From Colimorpha sp002372855 (GTDB taxonomy: Bacteria > Bacteroidota > Bacteroidia > Bacteroidales > P3), in the NCBI GenBank assembly GCA_946621635.1, contig CAMOOR010000047.1, positions 1-15,332 on the forward strand: a DNA stretch of 15,332 nt, in the 5' to 3' direction. Positions 7,468 to 15,332 of this stretch are shown here, one piece after another. Below the pieces are notes generated by a model that had not been told where the DNA came from, did not search any database, and saw only the letters and a program-made list of their open reading frames with translations. How positions within the stretch are numbered: the stretch's first letter is position 1; each line of letters starts with the position of its first letter. Made by a program: the position numbers and the translations under genes.

Positions 7468-8049
7468 TCAGTCTACAAGCTTTTGATACAGCTGATAGTA
7501 CTGATCCAACACCCGCTCCGAAACCTCGAACGGATTTTTCTCCCCTATCACCACGATGCGCTTCTCGTCCACCTCGGCCTCAAGCAGTTGCTGCTTCACC
7601 TCCTCGCTCACAGCCACAATCACATCCGCCGCTCGCCACGCATACCGCATACGGCGCCTCCACAGCAGACTGTCCATCATCGACGTCTGGTGATGCGCAT
7701 CCACACCGAAACACGTAACCACCGTCTTCACCGAACGTCCGATGCCATACGGCAACTCCTCGTTCAAACCGTGGAACACCTTCACCTTCTCGCTCGTCAG
7801 CCAGCCGTTCAACCGGTAACGCATCCATGCCGCAGGAAACAACTTCGAACTCCCCTCCGGAACAAAAGTGCTCACATTCGCATAACTCGTATAATAAGTC
7901 TTATATGCACTCTTGATTCGCGTCGAAAACAGCAACGCCCTGTAATCGGCCACACGTCGGCTCGCAAGCCCCTCTATCAGAGCACGGCTCCACTCGCCCA
8001 GTTCGTCCGCATTGCGGAACACATTGTTAGCATCGTATCCAACCAGCAT
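7468..8049 (-). CDS. Truncated glycosyltransferase paralogue: N-terminal GT-B domain only
   Basis: 193 residues. It aligns with the N-terminal half of the full-length enzyme at 5221-6348: MLVGYDANNVFRN versus MIIGYDAKRAFRN, VFHGLNEELP versus IYHGLSHELP, RAADVIVAVSEEVKQQL versus RVADIVIAISEQTKCDL. At about residue 172 the whole nucleotide-sugar domain is missing, yet the last 17 or so residues (VSERVLDQYYQLYQKLVD) resemble the other protein's terminal helix (VSQDMLALYRSLLHD), which in GT-B folds packs back on the N-domain. The conserved His-Asp (VTMHDL) reads VTCFGVD. It has no E-x7-E motif and cannot be an active GT4 enzyme alone. The frame is intact and has its own promoter, so it is probably a real small protein (acceptor-binding or regulatory partner) and not debris. 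Confidence 0.75.
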   Translation of the reverse strand: MLVGYDANNVFRNADELGEWSRALIEGLASRRVADYRALLFSTRIKSAYKTYYTSYANVSTFVPEGSSKLFPAAWMRYRLNGWLTSEKVKVFHGLNEELPYGIGRSVKTVVTCFGVDAHHQTSMMDSLLWRRRMRYAWRAADVIVAVSEEVKQQLLEAEVDEKRIVVIGEKNPFEVSERVLDQYYQLYQKLVD

Positions 8050-8080
8050 AATCCTGTATCTATGGTGGGTTCAAAAAATT

Positions 8081-8117
8081 TTTGCAAAAATACAAAAAAA
8101 ATACGTATCTTTGCAAA
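8081..8117. promoter_or_regulatory. Second overlapping divergent promoter element
   Basis: On the plus strand TTTG 8081-8084, a 21-nt spacer and TATCTTTG 8106-8113 point to the methyltransferase gene (start near 8120, leader about 90 nt). On the minus strand TTTG (complement of 8114-8117), a 21-nt spacer and TATTTTTG (complement of 8085-8092) point to the truncated glycosyltransferase gene. The layout, TTTGCAAAnnTA, 13 nt, TAnnTTTGCAAA, is the same as at 6364-6398 with the same 13-nt centre. Confidence 0.7.
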
Positions 8118-8147
8118 AAAAATACAAATAAAAGTAATTTGCAATAA

Positions 8148-8198
8148 ATTGACCTGCGTAGCATTCGCACAATTAGAACCATTCGCCGTCAAAAAAAC
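8148..8198 (+). repeat. 51-bp direct repeat, copy A (leader of the methyltransferase gene)
   Basis: Matches 8969-9019 at 45 of 51 positions by eye, both starting ATTGACC and ending in an A7 run. Copy A ends 10 bp before the start codon at 8209, so it is in the mRNA leader. Copy B lies beyond the gene's stop. The differences would mostly change amino acids if read in the open frame, so there is no sign of coding constraint. I do not recognise the element. Confidence 0.8.
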
Positions 8199-8208
8199 AA
8201 CCCCCGTT

Positions 8209-8919
8209 ATGCCGAAAATAGACCCCCACACCCCACCGTTCTATGCCAGTCTCCCCCTTGCCGGGAAACAAAAACTATACGAAAACGCCGCCGCACTCAT
8301 CTCCGACAACAAACGCCAACTCTTCGACCGCCTCGCGACCCTTCGCACACGCCATATCGCCGTCGCCCTCGAGGACGTCTACCAGTCCCACAACGCCGCC
8401 GCTGTCCTCCGCTCCTGCGACTGCTTCGGCGTCCAAGACGTCCACGTCGTCGAGGCCAACAACCCCTTCAACCCCGCCGGCGACGTCGCCGTAGGCTCCT
8501 CCAAGTGGGTCGACTACTACTCCTACCCCGACACCCCCTCCGCCTACGCCCGCCTACGCTCCCTTGGCTATCGCATCGTCGCCACCACGCCCCACAACGA
8601 CGACACCCTCATCAACGACCTCGACATCTCCTCCCCCACCGTCCTCGTCTTCGGCACCGAACTCACCGGACTCTCCCCCCAAGCCATCGACCTCGCCGAC
8701 GCCTACGTCAAAATACCCATGTTCGGATTCACCGAATCCTTCAACATCTCCGTCTCCGCCGCCCTCTCCCTCTTCGCCCTCACCTCTCGCCTCCGCTCCA
8801 GCAACGACATCCACTGGCAACTCTCCGACCAAGAAATCCTCGACCTCAAACTCCACTGGTGCACCCAGGCCATCCGCGACGGCGAACAAGTCCTCACCCA
8901 ACTCGCCCAGCACATCTAA
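8209..8919 (+). CDS. trmH: SPOUT-family RNA 2'-O-methyltransferase, TrmH type
   Basis: 236 residues, close to E. coli TrmH. All three SPOUT motifs are visible: motif 1 HNAAAVLRSCDCFG (Asn62, Arg68), motif 2 VLVFGTELTGLSP (Glu151), motif 3 IPMFGFTESFNISVSAALSL (Asn179). The trefoil knot of this family binds S-adenosylmethionine and methylates a ribose 2'-OH, in TrmH that of G18 in tRNA. The short N-terminal part (VALEDVYQSHN) matches TrmH and not the longer RlmB or TsnR types, but the substrate is inferred. The frame is open far upstream, across the antisense strand of the preceding gene; the start at 8209 is chosen because similarity begins there and the promoter lies between. Codon use is unusual: 22 of 27 Leu codons are CTC and none is CTG. 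Confidence 0.82.
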   Translation: MPKIDPHTPPFYASLPLAGKQKLYENAAALISDNKRQLFDRLATLRTRHIAVALEDVYQSHNAAAVLRSCDCFGVQDVHVVEANNPFNPAGDVAVGSSKWVDYYSYPDTPSAYARLRSLGYRIVATTPHNDDTLINDLDISSPTVLVFGTELTGLSPQAIDLADAYVKIPMFGFTESFNISVSAALSLFALTSRLRSSNDIHWQLSDQEILDLKLHWCTQAIRDGEQVLTQLAQHI

Positions 8920-8925
8920 AGTTCA

Positions 8926-8952
8926 CACAGATATCACAGACATCACAGATTC
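8926..8952 (+). repeat. 9-bp tandem repeat after the methyltransferase stop
   Basis: Three units: CACAGATAT, CACAGACAT, CACAGATTC, beginning six bases past the stop codon. No hairpin or T run is present between this gene and the next promoter, so read-through into the downstream gene is possible. Confidence 0.75.
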
Positions 8953-8968
8953 GAGTAATTCGCCCCCC

Positions 8969-9019
8969 ATTGACCCGCGTAGCATTCGAAAAATTAGAAC
9001 AATTCGCCGTTAAAAAAAG
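8969..9019 (+). repeat. 51-bp direct repeat, copy B
   Basis: Partner of 8148-8198. Just after it, TTTTCGCCGTTAAA repeats part of the element's own 3' end (TTCGCCGTTAAA), so the last third is partly duplicated. Copy B lies upstream of the promoter of the next gene, whereas copy A lies downstream of its promoter, so a common promoter role is unlikely. Confidence 0.8.
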
Positions 9020-9049
9020 AACTTTTCGCCGTTAAATCAAAAAAAATCG

Positions 9050-9057
9050 TATATTTG
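9050..9057 (+). promoter_or_regulatory. -7 box of the PepSY-like gene
   Basis: TATATTTG matches TAnnTTTG, about 43 bp upstream of the start codon at 9100. No good TTTG lies at the expected distance upstream; TTTTC at 9023-9027 is the closest. Unlike the two composite elements, there is no mirror-image half. Confidence 0.5.
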
Positions 9058-9099
9058 CAGTTTGTAGACAAACACAAAGAAACAAATAAAATATTAGAT

Positions 9100-9561
9100 A
9101 TGAAAAAGATAGCACTCATCGCAGCCGCACTCCTCCTCTCCCAGGGTGCACTTATGGCTCAGAAAAAAGTCGCCGAGAAGGACGTCAAGGTCTCCTACGT
9201 CAAAGACTTCCAGCGCCAGGTCAAAGAACCCACCAACGTCCAATGGTACCAAATCGACGAAAACACCTTCAAAGTCGACTACCTCGACAACGAGAAATCA
9301 CCCCAGGCCATGGTCTTCTCCAACCGCGGCATGGAAACCCACTACATCATCGAAGACCACTTCCCCCTCTCCATCACCTCCTACATCAAAACCAACTACC
9401 CCAAATACACCATCGAAAAACTCTGGGTCCGCAAAGCCCGCAACAAAATGACCTACCAATCGCACATCGTTTTGAAAAAAGGCTTCCTCTGGTGGAAGAA
9501 AGTCAAAGACGAAAAAGTCCTCAACTTCGAGGTCGACGGCAAGTTCATCTCCGCCGAATAA
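9100..9561 (+). CDS. Small exported PepSY-like protein
   Basis: 153 residues. The start MKKIALIAAALLLSQ is chosen over an upstream TTG (9055) that lies in the promoter. Signal peptide about 1-20 (cleavage ALMA|Q), so periplasmic or outer-membrane associated. The mature part has the layout of the PepSY-like/DUF2874 (putative beta-lactamase-inhibitor-like) family common in Bacteroidetes: VKDFQRQVKEPTNVQWYQID, a strand pair FKVDYLDNEKSPQAMVFSNRG, then SITSYIKTNYPKYTIEKLW and a final strand. These proteins have no established enzymatic role. Leu codons are 9 CTC, 1 CTT, 1 TTG and no CTG, like the preceding gene. It has its own promoter and a strong terminator, so probably a single-gene unit. Confidence 0.7.
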   Translation: MKKIALIAAALLLSQGALMAQKKVAEKDVKVSYVKDFQRQVKEPTNVQWYQIDENTFKVDYLDNEKSPQAMVFSNRGMETHYIIEDHFPLSITSYIKTNYPKYTIEKLWVRKARNKMTYQSHIVLKKGFLWWKKVKDEKVLNFEVDGKFISAE

Positions 9562-9618
9562 CCCCCTAAAAGCCATCAAGAAACAATCGTGAGGTGCACA
9601 AATGCACCACTTAAAGAC

Positions 9619-9663
9619 AGAGCCGAGGGTTGCCCGTTTGGGCGACCCTCGGCTCTTTTTTTT
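9619..9663 (+). terminator. Strong intrinsic terminator
   Basis: AGAGCCGAGGGTTGCCC (9619-9635) pairs with GGGCGACCCTCGGCTCT (9640-9656), 17 bp with one T-G wobble and a 4-nt loop, followed by eight Ts (9656-9663). It ends the plus-strand transcript of the PepSY-like gene. An A-poor upstream flank means it would work less well for the converging minus-strand hydrolase gene. Confidence 0.9.
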
Positions 9664-9700
9664 GACGTAGACCACAGGGTCGGCGAACGCCGATGAGGCT

Positions 9701-10801
9701 TCACTTCAGGTTGTCGCGGAAGAACTGCTCCAGCTTGTCGTAAGGAATCACGCCGGCCTGGTCGTCGTAGAGATCCACGTGGCTGGCACCGGGGATAATC
9801 ATAATCTCCTTGTTGCCGACGGTCATGCTCTTGCCGTCGCATTTCTTGCCTGTCATCTTCTCGAAGGCGTACTCGCCGAAGTAGCGGCTGTGGGCCTTCT
9901 CGCCGTGAACGATGAGCACGGGATTGCTGATCTCGCCGGCCATGTCGAGCAGGGGCTGGTTGATGAAGCTCATGGTGCCGATGACGTTCCATCCGTCGGT
10001 CGAGTTGCCACTGCGCTCGTGGTAGCCGCGCGGACATTTGTAGTAGGCGTGATAGTCCTTGACGAACCAGGGGGCGTCGTCGGGCAGGGGATCGATGACG
10101 CCGCCGGCGCGCTTGTAGGTGCCGCTGCGGTAGTCCTCGGTGCGCTGGGCGGCCCAGGCGCGGCGTTGCTCGTCGCGGGCTTCGCGGCTGTCGGCGCTGC
10201 CGAAGTAGCCCTCGCGGGCTATCTTGCTCATGTCATACATCGTGCTGGCCACGGTGGCCTTGATGCGCGGGTCGAGGGCAGCAGCGTTGACGGCCATGCC
10301 GCCCCAGCCGCAGATGCCGATGATGCCTATGCGCTCGGGGTCGACGTTGGGCTGCACCGAGAGGAAGTCGACGGCGGCCAGGAAATCCTCGGTGTTGATG
10401 TCGGGGCTGGCCATACGGCGGGGCTCACCGCCGCTCTCGCCGGTGAACGAGGGATCGAAGGCGATGGCCAGGAAGCCGCGCTCGGCCATGTGCTGGGCGT
10501 AGAGGCCGCTGCTCTGCTCCTTGACGGCGCCGAAGGGGCCGCTGACGGCGATGGCGGCCAGCCGGCCGGTGGCGCCTTTGGGCGTGTACATGTCGGCAGC
10601 CAGCTCGATGCCGAAACGGTTGTGGAAGGTCACCTTGCGGTGCTCCACCTTGTCGCTGAGCGGGAACACCTTGTCCCACTCTTGGGTCAATGTCAGTTTT
10701 GTCATATCTGTCTTTTCTTGTTGTTGATTTGCGTTGTTGCACCCGGCCATCGCCAGGGTTGCCGCCACAATGCCGACGGCCAGCAAGGTTCTGTGTTTCA
10801 T
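9701..10801 (-). CDS. Lipoprotein alpha/beta hydrolase, dienelactone-hydrolase-like
   Basis: 366 residues. Lipoprotein signal: hydrophobic 5-20 and lipobox AMAG-Cys21, then an Asn/Gln-rich tether, so membrane-anchored. The hydrolase fold is clear: core strand LAAIAVSGPFG (81-91), GFLAIAFDPSFTGESGG (109-125), nucleophile-elbow region IGIIGICGWGGMAVNAAALD (158-177), HGEKAHSRYF, and GASHVDLYD with the likely catalytic His341. The elbow lacks a canonical G-x-S-x-G; Cys164 is the only obvious nucleophile in it, as in dienelactone hydrolases (GxCxG), though the spacing is off by a residue. Substrate unknown; an ester or peptide hydrolase is possible. It follows the cyclophilin-fold gene after 32 bp with no visible promoter, so they are probably one operon. 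Confidence 0.8.
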   Translation of the reverse strand: MKHRTLLAVGIVAATLAMAGCNNANQQQEKTDMTKLTLTQEWDKVFPLSDKVEHRKVTFHNRFGIELAADMYTPKGATGRLAAIAVSGPFGAVKEQSSGLYAQHMAERGFLAIAFDPSFTGESGGEPRRMASPDINTEDFLAAVDFLSVQPNVDPERIGIIGICGWGGMAVNAAALDPRIKATVASTMYDMSKIAREGYFGSADSREARDEQRRAWAAQRTEDYRSGTYKRAGGVIDPLPDDAPWFVKDYHAYYKCPRGYHERSGNSTDGWNVIGTMSFINQPLLDMAGEISNPVLIVHGEKAHSRYFGEYAFEKMTGKKCDGKSMTVGNKEIMIIPGASHVDLYDDQAGVIPYDKLEQFFRDNLK

Positions 10802-10833
10802 CGTTGTATTTTTAAATGACTAATCTTTTATCT

Positions 10834-11280
10834 TTACTCAACAGCAAATGTGACGCTGACCGTGCCGCTGCCGAGGGCCTGTTCGAGGCCATCGGGGTCG
10901 GCGATATGGCCGATGCGCGAGTAGCTGTAGGAGGTGGTGAAGGTCTCGTAGAAGAGCACGATGCAGTCGTCCCCATAGAGCATGATGTCGCCGGCGTGGA
11001 TGGTGCCGACGCTGGTGCGGTTGGTGGGCAACGACTGGCCGAGGTAGTGGTATTTCTCGTTGCCGTGCAGGTCGCGCATTTCGAGCGTCAGGGGCAGCAG
11101 GGCTCGGAAGGCCTCGGCGGTGCTGTTCTGCTCCAGCGTGGCACTGAAGGTGCGGTCACCCACGGTGACGGTGATATTTCCCAACTGAGTAGTGGAGGGC
11201 GTAATGGGTTCGTCATCAGGTGTACAAGCCATTGCAAAAAGCATTATTATCGCAGTTAACAATCTCATTATGTGTTTCAT
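10834..11280 (-). CDS. Cyclophilin-like-fold lipoprotein
   Basis: 148 residues. Lipobox FAMA-Cys19 followed by an Asp/Pro/Thr tether. Residues about 33-148 form a cyclophilin-like beta-barrel domain (Cyclophil_like type): NITVTVGDRTFSATLEQNST, AFRALLPLTLEMRDLHGNEKY, GTIHAGDIMLYGDDCIVLFY, SRIGHIADPDGLEQALGSG. Members of this family share the cyclophilin fold but are not known to have prolyl isomerase activity; their function is unclear. ATG 11280 is used; a second ATG four codons on (11268) is also possible. First gene of a probable two-gene unit with the hydrolase; in related genomes such genes occur near HxlR regulators and oxidoreductases, which fits the HxlR remnant just upstream. Confidence 0.8.
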   Translation of the reverse strand: MKHIMRLLTAIIMLFAMACTPDDEPITPSTTQLGNITVTVGDRTFSATLEQNSTAEAFRALLPLTLEMRDLHGNEKYHYLGQSLPTNRTSVGTIHAGDIMLYGDDCIVLFYETFTTSYSYSRIGHIADPDGLEQALGSGTVSVTFAVE

Positions 11281-11311
11281 TATATTCTATTTCATCCAAA
11301 AGTTTCGACTG

Positions 11312-11319
11312 CAAAATTA
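11312..11319 (-). promoter_or_regulatory. -7 box for the cyclophilin-fold/hydrolase unit
   Basis: The complement of 11312-11319 reads TAATTTTG, matching TAnnTTTG, 32 bp upstream of the start codon at 11280. I do not see a matching TTTG 20-21 nt further upstream, so the promoter may depend on an activator. Confidence 0.45.
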
Positions 11320-11367
11320 CAACTTTTTTCCGACACGCATCACTGTCACTTACCATTTGGTGAGCAT

Positions 11368-11595
11368 TCAACGCTCCGTCAATTCCTTCCTGTACCCATT
11401 CCCCCACTCCTGCATGGCAAAAATAACGTTGAAAAGCAGCACACCCTGTCGGGTGATGTGATATTCCGCACGATTGCTGTATCCGAAACGGTCTATCCGT
11501 TCAACCAGTCGAAGCTCCGTCAGTCTAGCCAATCCACTGGCCAGCATTTTCTCGGTTATCTCATATAAAAAGACCTTCAGCTCCGAAAAACGGGT
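11368..11595 (-). pseudogene. HxlR-family regulator, 5' end missing
   Basis: The minus-strand frame from TRFSELKVFLYEITEKML onward matches the winged-helix core of HxlR regulators: RFSELK helix, ITEKMLASGLARLTELRLVE recognition helix, SNRAEYHIT wing region and a terminal AMQEWG. The N-terminal helix that normally begins with a Cys-Pro and ends in GGKW is absent. The frame stays open up to 11733, but there it runs through unrelated sequence, a GAAAATT array and a terminator stem. I therefore call it a remnant truncated near 11595. It probably once regulated the genes downstream of it. Confidence 0.65.
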
Positions 11596-11676
11596 ATGCC
11601 CACGCGCCACGCCAGTCAATACATGATCTACGAATACGCCTACATGGGCATGCCCGACCCCGCCGCCCACGTCTGA
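11596..11676 (+). pseudogene. 3'-end remnant of an unidentified plus-strand gene
   Basis: On the plus strand MPTRHASQYMIYEYAYM and then GMPDPAAHV-stop (codons 11596-11676) read like the C-terminus of a real protein. They are followed directly by a heptad array and a strong plus-strand terminator, the normal setting of a gene end. An in-frame stop at 11566-11568 means no full gene remains. I do not recognise the parent family. The short length makes this tentative. Confidence 0.35.
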
Positions 11677-11701
11677 AATTGAAAATTGAAAATTGAAAAG
11701 A
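11675..11701 (+). repeat. GAAAATT heptads before a terminator
   Basis: GAAATT, GAAAATT, GAAAATT, GAAAAGA, starting at the stop codon of the 3' remnant. The same word overlaps the stop codon at 2041-2056, also followed by a GC-rich hairpin. Confidence 0.8.
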
Positions 11702-11702
11702 G

Positions 11703-11741
11703 ATGGGGCCCCGCGCTGCGCGCGGGGCCCCATTTTTTTTT
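11703..11741. terminator. Very strong bidirectional terminator hairpin
   Basis: ATGGGGCCCCGCGC (11703-11716) and GCGCGGGGCCCCAT (11720-11733) form a perfect 14-bp stem with a TGC loop. On the plus strand nine Ts follow (11733-11741). On the minus strand the sequence after the stem is CTCTTTTC, so it can also stop transcripts from secA. GGGGCCCC within each arm is itself palindromic. Confidence 0.9.
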
Positions 11742-11752
11742 ACTCTATCCAG

Positions 11753-11786
11753 GCCTTAAATTTAAACCTTAAATTTTAAACCTTAC

Positions 11787-11787
<1 letters not shown>
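11753..11787 (-). repeat. Heptad array at the secA stop codon
   Basis: Read on the minus strand: GGTAAGG, TTTAAAA, TTTAAGG, TTTAAAT, TTAAGGC, beginning at the last base of the secA TAG codon. Together with 11703-11741 it gives the order stop, heptads, hairpin. Confidence 0.75.
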
Positions 11788-15104
<3,317 letters not shown>

Positions 15105-15179
15105 GTTTCAGTTCTTATATTTATATATATTGTTACAAATCAAAAAATTATCCTTCCCGTTGCGGGACTGGAAAACGAG

Positions 15180-15211
15180 CAAAGATACAACTTTTTTCCC
15201 AACCACGCAAA
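15180..15211 (-). promoter_or_regulatory. secA promoter
   Basis: On the minus strand TTTG (complement of 15208-15211), a 20-nt spacer and TATCTTTG (complement of 15180-15187). Transcription would start near 15173, giving a leader of about 68 nt with a small TCCCG-CAA-CGGGA hairpin and no Shine-Dalgarno sequence. It is one-directional: no mirror-image -7 box is present. The C-rich stretch 15212-15289 upstream holds nothing I can name. Confidence 0.65.
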
Positions 15212-15289
15212 CATTTTTTTCAACCCCTCCGTCCCCGCACACCTATCCCCATCAAAAAACGTGCCACCTCTCCCCCACCCGACACCTAC

Positions 15290-15332
15290 CAAATTCGGCC
15301 CTTCTCATATAGTTCCTATATACTTCTCATAT
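15290..15332 (-). repeat. Right copy of the 43-bp inverted repeat bounding the window
   Basis: Exact reverse complement of 6-48. The flanking bases differ immediately inside the repeat on both sides, so the shared unit ends sharply at GAATTTG. It continues outward beyond the window, since the left copy has five more bases of the 11-bp array. Confidence 0.9.

Noticed and set aside
7483..8208. N-terminal extension of the methyltransferase frame
   Set aside because: It crosses the antisense strand of the truncated glycosyltransferase and the promoter element; SPOUT similarity starts only after 8209.
9779..10819. 346-codon plus-strand frame opposite the hydrolase gene
   Set aside because: Gly/Ala/Val-rich shadow of a lipoprotein hydrolase with clear motifs.

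Overview
The window looks like chromosomal DNA of a Bacteroidales (Prevotella/Muribaculum-type) bacterium, probably a complete assembly contig. The evidence is: TAnnTTTG -7 boxes with a TTTG box 20-21 nt upstream at several gene starts; AT-rich leaders without Shine-Dalgarno sequences; a long Bacteroidetes-type SecA; a secreted protein with a type IX secretion (T9SS) sorting domain; and short-period tandem repeats between genes. The outermost 43 bp are a perfect inverted repeat of each other, so the contig probably ends in two copies of a dispersed repeat.

Left part (1-5235, plus strand): a repeat-rich leader and promoter; an exported OmpA-like/caspase-fold protein whose catalytic Cys position is Ser; a 3-keto-5-aminohexanoate cleavage enzyme (Kce) without its usual lysine-fermentation neighbours; and a T9SS-exported arginine/agmatine deiminase with all its catalytic residues.

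Middle (5221-9561): three GT4-type glycosyltransferase genes in alternating orientation (two full-length, one cut down to the N-terminal domain), then a TrmH-type tRNA methyltransferase and a small exported PepSY-like protein. Genes are packed tail-to-tail (15-bp overlap, 4-bp gap). Head-to-head pairs are driven by two copies of one compact composite element in which two divergent promoters share the same DNA.

Right part (9701-15104, minus strand): a lipoprotein alpha/beta hydrolase and a cyclophilin-fold lipoprotein in a probable two-gene operon; a scar where a truncated HxlR regulator meets the 3' end of an unidentified plus-strand gene; a very strong terminator; and secA.

I see no rRNA, tRNA, CRISPR array, transposase, phage gene or recognisable defence system. 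The most unusual signals are the mirror-image promoter element, the truncated glycosyltransferase paralogue, the Ser-for-Cys caspase homologue, and the many intergenic arrays, mostly 7-bp period, that sit directly against stop codons.
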